Positions 12,831 to 22,750 of a DNA stretch of 64,000 nucleotides are shown piece after piece (position 1 is the first letter of the stretch; the number at the start of each line of letters is the position of its first letter). Both the position numbers and the translations under genes were made by a program. The notes under the pieces were generated by a model. That model saw only the letters and a list, made by a program, of their open reading frames with translations. It ran no database searches and was not told the DNA's origin. The DNA comes from Eutypa lata (lineage: Eukaryota; Ascomycota; Sordariomycetes; Xylariales; Diatrypaceae): assembly GCA_022661535.1 (NCBI GenBank), contig JAKULF010000021.1, positions 124,001-188,000 of the forward strand, written 5' to 3'.

Positions 12831-13685
12831 ATGCATACAACCACCATCATCTTCGCCTCTTTGCTAGGCCAGGCCCTCGGAATGCCCATCAGCAGCAGCG
12901 AGACAGGGCCCCACTATACCAACCAAACAAACCACCACCATCATCAAAGCCCCCAGCTTGAAAGCCAACACCGCCTCAAGCCACTGGAACGACGAAGATC
13001 ACCACCACCACCACTATCACCACCACTCCGCGGGAACTTCACCCGAACTCAATGGGATGCAACGCAGGAGGAGGAGGACACCATCGACGCTGACGATGTG
13101 GATACCATCTTCGGACACGACGTGGAATACTTCAACACGCCAATCGACGAAGAGGAATGGAATCTTGCCTACCCCCCCTGGTCCTCATCCTCACCCTCAC
13201 CCTCATCCCCAGATGCGATGAAAGAGGGAGGAGGTGTGACGCCACCCACAAACGACACTACCATTGCTGCTGTTGTTCCAGCCGCGGGATTGATGGTCGA
13301 CCACCACGAGCGAACAGAACGAGACACGATAGACACCAAACACGTCAGTCGCGCTCTTCGGAAAAAGAAATGCATGGGTTCGAAGAAGAAATGCAAGCGT
13401 CCGGAGAAGCCATCAGGGGTAACACCCAAAGAAGGCAAAGTTCCGTTCTGGGACCTCCCCCTATGCTACCAGACCTGCGTCAATGAGAAGGCCTGGGACA
13501 CGTGGGGCCGCATTGGGGATATACGAGAGCTCACCATCAATGAGTACTGCCACACCAAGTGGGTCTGGACCGACAGATGGCTCTACAATAGCCTCCACTT
13601 CTGCACAAAGCAGGAGTGTAAGGGATGTCAGCCATTTTGTGGACGTGATTCAGCTATATGGTACCATCAAACTTGTAAATACTAG
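12831..13685 (+). CDS. Predicted secreted cysteine-containing protein, effector-like
   Basis: 284 aa, single exon. The N-terminus (MHTTTIIFASLLGQALG) is a good signal peptide with a likely cut after about residue 17. Next comes a low-complexity, histidine/proline-rich and acidic region with a Thr/Asp-rich part near 75-110. A lysine-rich block (RALRKKKCMGSKKKCKR) near residue 180 could be a Kex2-type processing site. The last 75 residues form a compact domain with eight of the ten cysteines (LCYQTC, EYC, FCTKQECKGCQPFC, TCKY) and several Trp, suggesting a disulfide-bonded module. I do not recognise the family. The layout (signal, disordered pro-region, basic cut site, cysteine domain) is typical of processed fungal secreted proteins, including effectors; the role is inference. 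Confidence 0.7.
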   Translation: MHTTTIIFASLLGQALGMPISSSETGPHYTNQTNHHHHQSPQLESQHRLKPLERRRSPPPPLSPPLRGNFTRTQWDATQEEEDTIDADDVDTIFGHDVEYFNTPIDEEEWNLAYPPWSSSSPSPSSPDAMKEGGGVTPPTNDTTIAAVVPAAGLMVDHHERTERDTIDTKHVSRALRKKKCMGSKKKCKRPEKPSGVTPKEGKVPFWDLPLCYQTCVNEKAWDTWGRIGDIRELTINEYCHTKWVWTDRWLYNSLHFCTKQECKGCQPFCGRDSAIWYHQTCKY

Positions 13686-14937
13686 ATGGTCCGGTGGAAG
13701 TCTTGAGTCGGAGACAGTCCCACAGTGGATTATCCGTTGATAGATTTGAAGTTGGACATATACGTGGTGAAGACTTTGACGATATTTTGACATTAAAAGG
13801 GATAAAACACCGGTCACGCGATGTATGCATTTGAAAGACTGCCTAGATGCAGGGGATTAAATTAACTATGAGACACGTTACTGCTAAGTTCAATGATATA
13901 GTGGTGATATCGTGATTCGAATAACGCCCGCTTATTGAATGATTACTGATTATTACTGTCGAACCAAATATTATTCGAATTGGAGCTGTACAGGTATATA
14001 TTCTTTACTAATTTAAGAAAACGAAGCAAAGAGTCCATGTCATCCAAAGTTACTTCCAACCAAGTAAACCAACTGCGCAGATATCATTTCCCCATTAAAT
14101 GCCTTGGATACAAGATCCTGTCCTCATATGGGGTCTACTACCTAAATGTATGTAGAGTAGGGTCTATTTCGTCATATCAGAGATTACTTCGATACATAAG
14201 TACTTAAATAATTACCTACCCACCTACACGTCTATTCCTATACTGGAACAACTACTTACCTATATGTATGCTACTTATATTGACATGTGGCAATGAATCG
14301 TAGCTGTGATGTAATAGTCATCCATCAGATTCTACTGACGTAAATACCTACTTACATACAGACTTAAAATATATACATCCACACATTATATAGCTCTTGG
14401 GATGTTCCAGATAATTCCCCAAGTTTTAAGGTTAAATCTTATTTTCATTTTCGTGTAGCTTAGGCAAGAGTTACTGGGCAACTACCCCTATGTATGTATA
14501 TGTGTAGGTGGTGGTTGCCGTGCTGCGTTGCCAGTCAGCTTGGTCGTAGTTTCCTAGCAACACGCTCTCAGACTTGGATTGTTTACCTACTTAAATCTGT
14601 CCCCGCGTCTCTGATTCTCCTCTCCTCTTCTTCTCTTTTCCCTCTTCAAGTTTCACCGCCGCGTTTTGCCTCCGTGTTACTTTGCGTTCCTGATTTCGTA
14701 TCAACCTGCCAATCTCCTTTGATTACTGACTTTTCGAACGTTTCATTTGCTCTCTACTTTCCGCTCACACTTCTCCCCTCTCACGCTTCCTTTCTATTCC
14801 TCTCCATACCCTGTTCCCTCTCTCACTCTCTCGCCTTTCTCTCACCCTTCTCCCATTCTCTCGCCCTCCTCTCACCCTTCTCTCATTCCCCCATCCTCTC
14901 TATATCTCCCCCCTTTCTACCCCCCCTTCTAGTCAAG
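13686..14937. other. Intergenic; pyrimidine-rich leader of the next gene
   Basis: 13686-14480 holds nothing recognisable apart from scattered TACCTA/TAGGTA words. From about 14590 to 14935 the + strand becomes strongly C/T-rich, with repeated ctctcaccct/tctctcgcc units in the last 130 bp directly before the ATG at 14938. Such C+T-rich tracts are common just upstream of fungal start codons. Confidence 0.55.
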
Positions 14938-16408
14938 ATGCTCGAGACATTCCTTAGTTTGTCGTGGGTCTGGCTGATCCTCCACACGGCCCTATCGACC
15001 TACACGCTGTCGTATCAATGGGCATGGATGTCCTTGAGTATGAACGGCACCTTTCTACTATCAACATGTTCTTTCATACTAACACCTATTATCGTAGTCG
15101 ACTTTGACGAGGTAGAGATGAGCCACGACCGACCTGGCCAGGCCACTCTAGGTTACGTCATCATTGTTCTCTCGGCCATCCTCAAGTGTGAGTCAAATCC
15201 GAATAATAACTTCTGGCCCTGATGAATAACCATCCCATAATTGTTTATAATGGGATAATCAATGATTAATCGCATTTCGCATACTAACCCGATGCAGTTT
15301 CCTGGATCTCGTGCTGGCTTCCGTGCCTTTATTACACCTGGTATAAAGGTCGGAGCTGGACTTCAGGATCGACAACCAAACTGATCATGCAAGCGGATCG
15401 CGACTATGGTGAATCAGCAGACTCGGCTCGTGACTCCCTTGACAACCTTGTCATAGGTGTCTCTGGCCGACCCCGTCACTGTTCCATATGCCGCAAGAAG
15501 TGTGGCGATCGAGTATACCACGACACAGCCTTTGGACGTTGTCGTCCATTATTCGATCACTACTGCAGCTTCATCTTGGTCAGTGTCTACCTGAGGACTA
15601 TGAAACTGTACCTGTTCATGCTCTTCTTCCTGCCCCTCGATGTCATCTTCACCATTGTGTCTTCTGCTTTCGCGACAAGCCAGTCATCAGGCAAGTCTGC
15701 AGCGATGTTCTTCGCGCCAATCATCACAGCATCGTTCGCTATAGGCTTCTTGGCTGCCGTAAACGCCTTGTCGCAAATGTATCATTTGGCTTGGAAGAAC
15801 GAGGTCCAGAATGAGTACACCAACCGAAACTTGGAACCCATCACGCTGGTGTTCAAGGTCGGAGTGCGTCATCGTAGAGCGATCCGTAAGTGCTTTCTGA
15901 GATTATCAAATATCTCCAAGATCAATTGCTAATTCTACATATTGCAGTGTGGTGGAAGCAATGCAAGTTCAATCCCTGGGACCTGGGTCTGAAGGAGAAC
16001 CTCAAGCAAGTCTTCGGTGAGACTTGGTTTAAGATGCTCTGCCCATGGATCCCACCAGCTCGAGTCACGAACTACTACAACCGCCGGGGACTGCCTACAT
16101 CCGATTTCCCCTTTCGTGAGGAGATATGGAAGGAACGCACTAAAATGGTTGACGCACTAGCCGGGTTTACTGGGGTCACAATCGAGGGATCGGAACAACA
16201 CCAAGCAATGGCAATCAACTCCTTGACGGCGCCCGCGCCTCAACGACAACAGGAAGGAGAAGATCTGCCAGAGCAGCAAAGACCTCGTGCCCCTAATCGT
16301 CGTTTGGATCCCCGCAGGACAGGGACAAGATCATCGGGTTTTGAGCCTAGCTCAGAAACCGAGCAAATCCGTCCTCGCCGCCGCGGTGATCCTGAACGTC
16401 GAACCTAG
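14938..16408 (+). CDS. DHHC-type palmitoyltransferase-like membrane protein (DHYC variant)
   Basis: 412 aa from exons 14938-15037, 15098-15187, 15298-15885 and 15948-16408. The first intron is 60 bp, so reading through it also stays open; it is called because it has GTATGA, a perfect ACTAAC branch site and TAG. The protein has hydrophobic segments near 5-25, 48-75, 157-180 and 190-215. The cysteine-rich domain contains Cys125, 128, 132 and 145 and ends in DHYC (150-153), with the acylatable Cys153 present. Compared with the canonical domain, the His-Cys and a later Cys of the zinc ligands are replaced (YHDTAF). A PaCCT-like NPWDLGLKEN at 268-277 supports membership. DHYC is also the form in yeast Akr1, so S-acyltransferase activity is plausible but the zinc site is incomplete. 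The C-terminus is disordered and Arg-rich. Confidence 0.82.
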
Positions 16409-16461
16409 ACTAGACCTGTGCGACCTTGAACACCAGCCTTACTTTGGAATGTGCAATTAGA

Positions 16462-16483
16462 TAGACCAGACCAGACCAGACCA
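16462..16483. repeat. (AGACC)n pentamer array
   Basis: Four copies of agacc in a row shortly after the stop codon of the DHHC-type gene. The reverse complement of the same pentamer is repeated at 16998-17022. Confidence 0.7.
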
Positions 16484-16789
16484 TACTAGCCCGGGATTCT
16501 TCACCTTGGAAGGGACCGGATTCACGTTCATGTTTTGAACTCCTCATCCAGCAAGCTAAGTGTCCCTTTCTCTTTCTCTTTCCTGTCCTATTCGCATGTG
16601 ATATGTGGGATTATCCTCACTAACTTTGATTTTTCATAGGCTCCTCTATCAGCGCGCGTACCCTCTGTGTCTCGCCTTTCGACATCTCCAAAGCTAAGTA
16701 CCCCTCCAACTCCCCATTTTGTATTATGTACCTATGATTTGATAATCTGCTAACTTGCGTCACATAAGATCCACATCGAGACCTCTTCG

Positions 16790-16990
16790 TTAAGAACACC
16801 GCAGCTGCTCCGGTCAACGCATCACCCTTTGGAGTCTAGTCATCTCGCCCCAAGACCACTCGAGTCGGCATGTCACGAACACCGCAGCTGCCCCGGATAA
16901 CGCATTCATTCACTTGGAGTTGAACAACACTCCTATGATGTCCTCGAGTTTCATTCGACAAGAACACCGCAGCTGCTCCGGTAAACGCAC
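16790..16990. repeat. Three-copy ~84-bp imperfect tandem repeat
   Basis: The core gaacaccgcagctgcyccgg occurs at 16794, 16877 and 16962, 83 and 85 bp apart, each followed by a form of taacgca. The spacers are also related: each core is followed about 15 bp later by ttggag and each is preceded by tcgag 20-25 bp earlier. The core contains the palindrome gcagctgc. Confidence 0.75.
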
Positions 16991-16997
16991 CTTTTTC

Positions 16998-17022
16998 TGG
17001 TCTGGTCTGGTCTGGTCTGGTC
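16998..17022. repeat. (GGTCT)n pentamer array
   Basis: Five copies of tggtc in a row, exactly complementary to the agacc array about 515 bp upstream, so a single strand across the interval could fold into a long stem. Confidence 0.7.
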
Positions 17023-18766
17023 TATCTCCGAAGGATCTGGGTTCTCGAGCGAGGATTGGAGGAGTGGTATGTGGTTTATGAGCAGTGGATGGTATGATGG
17101 ATTGATAGGGATGCTTGTGGTACGGATTGATATATCGGTTATGCTTGTGCTTGGTTACCAGTCTCCCTGTCTCCTCTGTTGAGGATGATTTCATGGGCGT
17201 ACTGGAGGCGTTGGTGGTTTTGTTTCCTTTGTTCTTTCCTATGTTCGTTGCTTTTTAGCCTGTTTTGTTATCATTTCTTTTGTTTGTTGCTATATTATTT
17301 TGTGTTGCTAGGTTGGGGGGCTGTGTTTTTCTTTTCTTTTCTTTTTTCTTTTCTTTGCTGGCGGTCATTCATTATCTTCGGTTATCTGGTTCATCTGGTT
17401 GTTCTAGCACCTACTGGTATTGGTTCACACGCTGGATATTGCTTCAACATTCACAACAGCCAGGAGACTCCATTTGGAGAGGCTTTGCCCACTAGATCAA
17501 TTGAGATATGACATTTCCGCCACCCACACAGGTCGTTGCTAAAGTCAGTGATACGTCTTTCCATTTCGTAGGCATGTTGGTTAAAATTAAGTTATAAGTA
17601 CTTCTCATGTGGTGCTATCTACCTTGTCGCAGTATAAATAGCGTTATTGCCACTAGAGCAATAACTGTTCCGTTTTGGCGATGCAACATACCTGTACAGT
17701 TCTTACATAGTCTACATTCTCAGTCCACATCTTACAGCTACGTCATTATATAACTGAACAAGGCAGTCCAGTGAAGTCATCGTATACCTAAGTATCTCGA
17801 TCCAAATTGGCCACTGTCAGGCGCTTCTGCTTCCCTTGCTTCATTACTTCTATCTCATTGTTATTGAGCAATCCGCCCTTGATAATTTGCGAATGTTTTA
17901 GTTTGGGTTACGAAGGGGAGACTGTGATGACGTCTTGATGTTTGGATTCAGTACGATGTCCAAGTAGCGGTTATCAATGTATTGTACACTTTGATATCAC
18001 GATATGCTCATTCGTAGATATACTGGCTAGTATTTAGCTCCTTTGAGTTATCTCACACTCTATTATATGATCAAGTACGGTATTATGTGTCGATTCAAGT
18101 ACTCCTATTGTATTTAGACTTAGTTGGGACTTAGATACATACAATGCCCACCCAACTACTGAGGAACATGTTTACCATGGCAACATAGTCAAAAATTGAC
18201 TCAATAAAACATTGCCAACAGATAGGCAACGGCAGTATGCTTAGATTGTCCATTATGCAAACGCCTATTGTTTGTCCTGCAAGTATTGTAGTCATAAATC
18301 AGTGCGATGATTGGAGCCTAAATAAAATTCCCCAAAATCAAGGCATTAAGAGGCCATATGTAGGGTAGGGTACAGCTCTATATAAACAAGAGCAGCAATG
18401 CATTCATTCCTCTTCCAAAGTTTCTAATTTCCTCTTCTTTAGTATTCATCTTGTCAATATATTGCTGAGGAAAAGGTGTACCTCAAAATTTTCAATATTC
18501 ATACCAAGGTCGTACCCAACCAACCTGAATTCATAGAACGTACTTGACATCACCACGATATTTACTACTTAGGCACACAGGTACGACGGTATATTTCTTT
18601 GCAGTTCGCTCCTACTTTTTCTTCATCTAAAATCCCACATCCTCACATACTTAACCAATTTTTATTTCCTTCTCCCAATTAATTCCCTGTCAATTCTTCG
18701 GTGACAGATCAGGGGAACCAATCCTCTAACCAAACCACAGCAGAATTAGAGAATCATAACAGAGTC

Positions 18767-19682
18767 ATGGCATCACCAAAGGGTACCTGTCAGTGTGCTG
18801 TCTGCGCAAAACATGGCTACCATGTTCCGCGTCTCGAAGTTGATGCAGGCCTGTGGCAACCGGCTAACCCAGGTAAGATAACACCAACTCCTATTGCGTT
18901 GACAAATGCTTACAGTCTTTCCAGTTATACGACAGTCTCAATCCAGCGATACATCAACATCGCCTAAACTTCTGCCTCAATCCACAAGTGTCGCCAATTA
19001 CCCTCTCCGCAGTGGTATACAGCCGACCGAAGCGCAGTCAATCCAGCAAGTATCAGCAAATTACTATGGTAATCCGAAGAAACTCGACACGATACCGGAA
19101 GAAATCACCGAGGCAGAGAACACGTCGGTGTTCGTAACCAATCTGCCGCCAGATTGCACAGTCACCGATGTTCTCAGCCGAATGCACGGAATCGGCAAGA
19201 TCTGGGCCTGCAACACGTGCGCACCCACCGAGGAATACCTAACCTCGGCCATGAAGATCGTTTTCTGGGATCTAGCCGGACGGGAGAGATTGATTGCCCT
19301 CTCCAAGACCGGGACCTTCTACGTGGGAAGCTACCATCCGGAGGTCAGGCTGAACCGCTTCCGAACGGCGTCTCGGCCATGGTCCCAGGTGTCTCGTGTG
19401 GTGGGCATCTCAGGGCCGACAGGTATTGTCAACTTGGCCTACTTGGAGGAATTGTTCAGCAGCTTTGGCTTCTTCTGGGAGGCCGACTACTTCGTTGTCG
19501 TCTCCGAGGTTGGCGACATCCGTGTTGCAGAATACGCTTTCGCTTCGTATTTAGCCCAGGCAGAGACGGCCATGAACGGCCTGAAGAAGCATATCAGTGC
19601 TGGACATGGAAGCCCGGGGGAAGATGCCTATTGGGCTCGGGTTAATGTGTACTGGGGTCGAGACCCATGCGAGGAACGGTAG
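18767..19682 (+). CDS. RRM-like putative RNA-binding protein
   Basis: 290 aa from exons 18767-18872 and 18916-19682 (43-bp intron, GTAAGA...CAG, phase 1). After a Cys-containing N-terminus (CQCAVCAKH) and a disordered Ser/Gln-rich linker, residues about 105-180 begin TSVFVTNLPPDCTVTDVL, a good RNP2-type first strand and helix, followed by a weak RNP1 equivalent. A second region (about 185-275, GPTGIVNLAYLEELFSSFGFFWEADYFVV) may be another degenerate RRM. Fungal genomes carry many such orphan proteins with an RRM-like fold. RNA binding is likely from the fold but no target is known. The ATG chosen is the first one in the open stretch. Confidence 0.72.
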
Positions 19683-20264
19683 ATGGGGATGTGGACAGAT
19701 ATAGGAGGGACGGTTCGATCTCATATTGGAAGGGATCCCCATGTGCATCCGGGCAAGGGGGGTCCAACTCGAAGACTGAGGAAAACATTTGAGAAGATGG
19801 TGGACCTGAAGAGGATCTGGTATAAAATTGAGATATCACGTTGTTATTGTGGGGGTTGTCAATACTGTAACAATATACTGTCATAAAACATGTAGGAATC
19901 TCTCTTGGTTGAACGATGCATCTTCGTGAGTGCCTCAAACATCATGCTGCAAGGTTTCGTGGGGGTCAAGCCCTTAAGATATTAGATGGATATTAACACT
20001 TGACTTCGACTGCAGTAACCCCTTGGTTATGATGCTAAGGTAGTATATGGTGTCAGGTTACACAAGTGTTCTCCTTTATCGACTTTAGAGAAATGGAGTT
20101 TCTAATTCCATGAAGTGCTATTTGGGCGTGGTGATATTCCCACGAAAACAACGAAATGTATTACAATCTAAACCTGCCCTCTAAAGCAATACCTTTACAT
20201 ACCAAATACAAACATTCTATATCACATAAGTTTACACGGAAATATACCAAATCACGGTCTTCCC
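19683..20264. other. Convergent intergenic region
   Basis: Lies between two convergent genes, so it should contain both 3' ends. No repeat or additional frame seen. Confidence 0.4.
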
Positions 20265-21740
20265 CTAAGTTACAGTCCTCCTATCACTCAAGACAACCTC
20301 GAAATCCTTCTCAGAATTCTTCGCCATCTCCTTTTCTACCCAAGGCCGAATGCTATCAGCCGCATCAGTGGCGCTGTTCAGGTGAAGCTGAAAGAAGCCC
20401 TGCAGTTGAGACGGAGTGAACGTGTCCTCGGGGATCTCCTTCGAGAACTGAGACGCCAACTCTTGCACCTGCTTGATATCCAGCGCCGAGACAACGTTCA
20501 GCTCTGGGGCGAACATGCGGATGAACATCTGCTCCGCGGATCTCTGGCTGATATTGCCTAGGAAGACCTTCATGTCAACGCGGCCGGGGCGAACGAGAGC
20601 GGCGTCGAGCAGCTCCGGCTTATTCGTCGTCATTATCACTATGCGACCCTCCTGCGACCCAACGCCGTCCAACACGTTCAAGAGACCGGATAAGGTACAT
20701 GCGGACCTATCATTCGCTCCGTTATGTTGGTTCTCCAGTGCACTGGACGAGCGGTCTACCCAGACGGCATCGATATCTTCCAAAAGCACAATACACTGCG
20801 GTGGGATCTCCTGAAACATTTGCTCCAGGTCAGCGTCGCTAGCAACACTCGGTATCTTCATCTCGTACAGGTCCAGGCCCAGTTCCCCCGCTAGAGCAGT
20901 TGACAATGAAGTTTTGCCAGTACCAGGGGGGCCGTAGAAGAGATATCCTCTACGGTATGGCATGCTACGACTCTGATAGAGTCGCTGAGTCCTGGGGTCG
21001 AGGTATTGCTTGATGTCCGCGACCAGCTCCCGCTTCACACCGTCGTCGAAATGCACTGTCTCCAAGCGCCGGATAGGTTTGCGATATTTGGGCTGCCAGG
21101 AGAGCCCGTACCGGTCGCGTGAGTATATGATAACGAAAAACTGAGTCTGCTTGTCTGCGAATTCGCGGCATGCGTTGATGAGCATCATGATGGGCTCTGC
21201 AGAGCGCCCGAAACAGCTGATAGTTAGGTCTTCACCCCCTATTCCATCATATGCCGGATTTGCCATGGCAGCCCTAAAGCTGTCTATTTCTCTCGATGCC
21301 ATGAAGAAGCTACCTTGATGCCAGAACCGTCTCGAAACCCAGTGGGGGCAGTACTGGACCGGATGTCGCGTTTTCTTAAGCGCAGCAGCCCGATCTGTGC
21401 TCTCGCGCTGCATCTCACTCCGCCCGGTGAAAGTCCGGTAATGTCGCGATTGGTGGGCTAAGATCCATTGCACGATTTGTCTGTTCAGGGGATCGCCTCC
21501 TGGAATGGTCACTGATGCAAGAAAGAACTGGCTGACCCAGTTATAGGCTTCATGCCAAGTGCATTTTATGAAATGCCAGGCTGACGGAGCAATTCCTGCG
21601 ATGGCAATGATGGAACCAGCATGCGTTATGTCCAGCTCCGACCAGCGCGTGAGGACTGTCCTCATCACGCTGATACCATGCGACCATGGATCTGAAAAGG
21701 GGTGGCCTGCCATGCGTCCTGCATGGTAAATAGACGCCAT
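20265..21740 (-). CDS. BCS1-like AAA ATPase
   Basis: About 491 aa from the first in-frame ATG (21740). The AAA module has Walker A GPPGTGKT (residues 270-277), Walker B CIVLLEDIDAVW (316-327), sensor 1 IVIMTTNKPE and an arginine-finger-type ending LVRPGRVDMKVFLG. In front of it lies the BCS1 N-domain signature (LTISCFGRSAEPIMMLINACRE, then RRLETVHFDDGVKRELVADI). Yeast Bcs1 is a mitochondrial inner-membrane translocase for the Rieske protein; filamentous fungi have many divergent paralogs of unknown task, and this is probably one. The frame stays open upstream to about 21900 and encodes a hydrophobic segment (21730-21830) that would suit the Bcs1 membrane anchor, but no ATG is present there. 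A 5' exon is therefore likely and the true start is unresolved. It is divergent from the kinase gene at 22751. Confidence 0.82.
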   Translation of the reverse strand: MASIYHAGRMAGHPFSDPWSHGISVMRTVLTRWSELDITHAGSIIAIAGIAPSAWHFIKCTWHEAYNWVSQFFLASVTIPGGDPLNRQIVQWILAHQSRHYRTFTGRSEMQRESTDRAAALKKTRHPVQYCPHWVSRRFWHQGSFFMASREIDSFRAAMANPAYDGIGGEDLTISCFGRSAEPIMMLINACREFADKQTQFFVIIYSRDRYGLSWQPKYRKPIRRLETVHFDDGVKRELVADIKQYLDPRTQRLYQSRSMPYRRGYLFYGPPGTGKTSLSTALAGELGLDLYEMKIPSVASDADLEQMFQEIPPQCIVLLEDIDAVWVDRSSSALENQHNGANDRSACTLSGLLNVLDGVGSQEGRIVIMTTNKPELLDAALVRPGRVDMKVFLGNISQRSAEQMFIRMFAPELNVVSALDIKQVQELASQFSKEIPEDTFTPSQLQGFFQLHLNSATDAADSIRPWVEKEMAKNSEKDFEVVLSDRRTVT

Positions 21741-21863
21741 TGTCCTGCTATGCAATAGGCACCAATCAAAAAAGTGTGCCCCTATGGGAGACAGCGACAG
21801 GGAGATCCACAACACCGCCGAAATCCAATAGCTGCTGGGGCTCAACGACCCTGTGCTAGCCAA

Positions 21864-22750
21864 TAGCCAGCGTCCCGAGCTGTTGAAACTGGATCTTCAA
21901 ACAACGTCATGAATAAGAACTGCGAAGAATATAATCAATCATACTAAGTTGGCATTATTAATCGGATGAATAAGTAACCATTGGAGAAATACGCGATGAA
22001 AATGTATCAATTGGCCTGGATTTGTTAAGATTACACTACACGGGCTGAGTCGAGCAAAGATCGATCCATCGTCCGTCAGAAAACTTTTAAGCGCTGATCT
22101 GCGCCACTGGCACAGCCACATTACTAATTGACGTACGTGCCCCTTTACTTTATTCAGGGGTATGAAGTTACTACCTAAGTTAATTCTTACTTACAGCATC
22201 GATTATACACCAAACCGTCACATTTCCAATTGGGAATCCCTTTACTCTAGGTTAAGCAGCCACATGATCCTTCTTTATTATTTGACGAGGCGTGTAGAAA
22301 TATAGAAGAAATCTGGCAATCATAATAACTAATTGATGTCGCTGCATGGTATGCAGGTTACTCTAGCTCTTTGTGTTGAGGGGACGGGTTCATTCTTACT
22401 TTCCCATTTTGAGATAATGAACCTTATGTCTTAAACAATTCTTTTGTAATCCTATCCGGTTTGGACTGGAAATATCTTTTGAGTATATAATGGTGCTTCT
22501 TTACATACAGACATTCCTATTGGTTCGCTTGGGGTTGATAGCCATTCTGAATTATTAGTTAAATTGTACATGTCTCCTAAACAATGAAATTGTGTACGGT
22601 TGCATGATGGATATTAAGAGCTCTTTGTTTTATGCCATGCACCTTCATATACTGACCCATGCCAGTACCCATTGGAATCTTATAAGTGTTTGCTCACGTA
22701 ACGCCCGCATATCTACTTCTTCATATCGTCAAAATTATTAGCAGGCCACC
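21864..22750. other. Shared divergent promoter region
   Basis: About 890 bp between the BCS1-like and APH-like genes, transcribed away from each other. It may contain the missing 5' exon of the BCS1-like gene. No clear operator or repeat seen. Confidence 0.45.

Larger units (their letters stand above)
16409..18766. other. Long intergenic region with tandem repeats
   Basis: No convincing gene. It contains the 84-bp repeat and (AGACC)n/(GGTCT)n tracts listed separately, and a T-rich stretch at 17210-17360 that stays open on the + strand only because of its composition. A C/T-rich section before 18767 is likely the leader of the RRM-like gene. Confidence 0.5.

Noticed and set aside
14494..15222. 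Open frame starting 440 bp before the DHHC-type gene
   Set aside because: Its first 150 codons come from the C/T-rich tract (Ser/Leu/Pro/Phe only), and it then reads into exon 1 and through the first intron. The ATG at 14938 is the sensible start.
17179..17511. Open frame of 110 codons, Phe/Cys/Leu-rich, looking like membrane segments
   Set aside because: It comes from a T-rich stretch; hydrophobicity is a by-product of composition and there is no conserved pattern.
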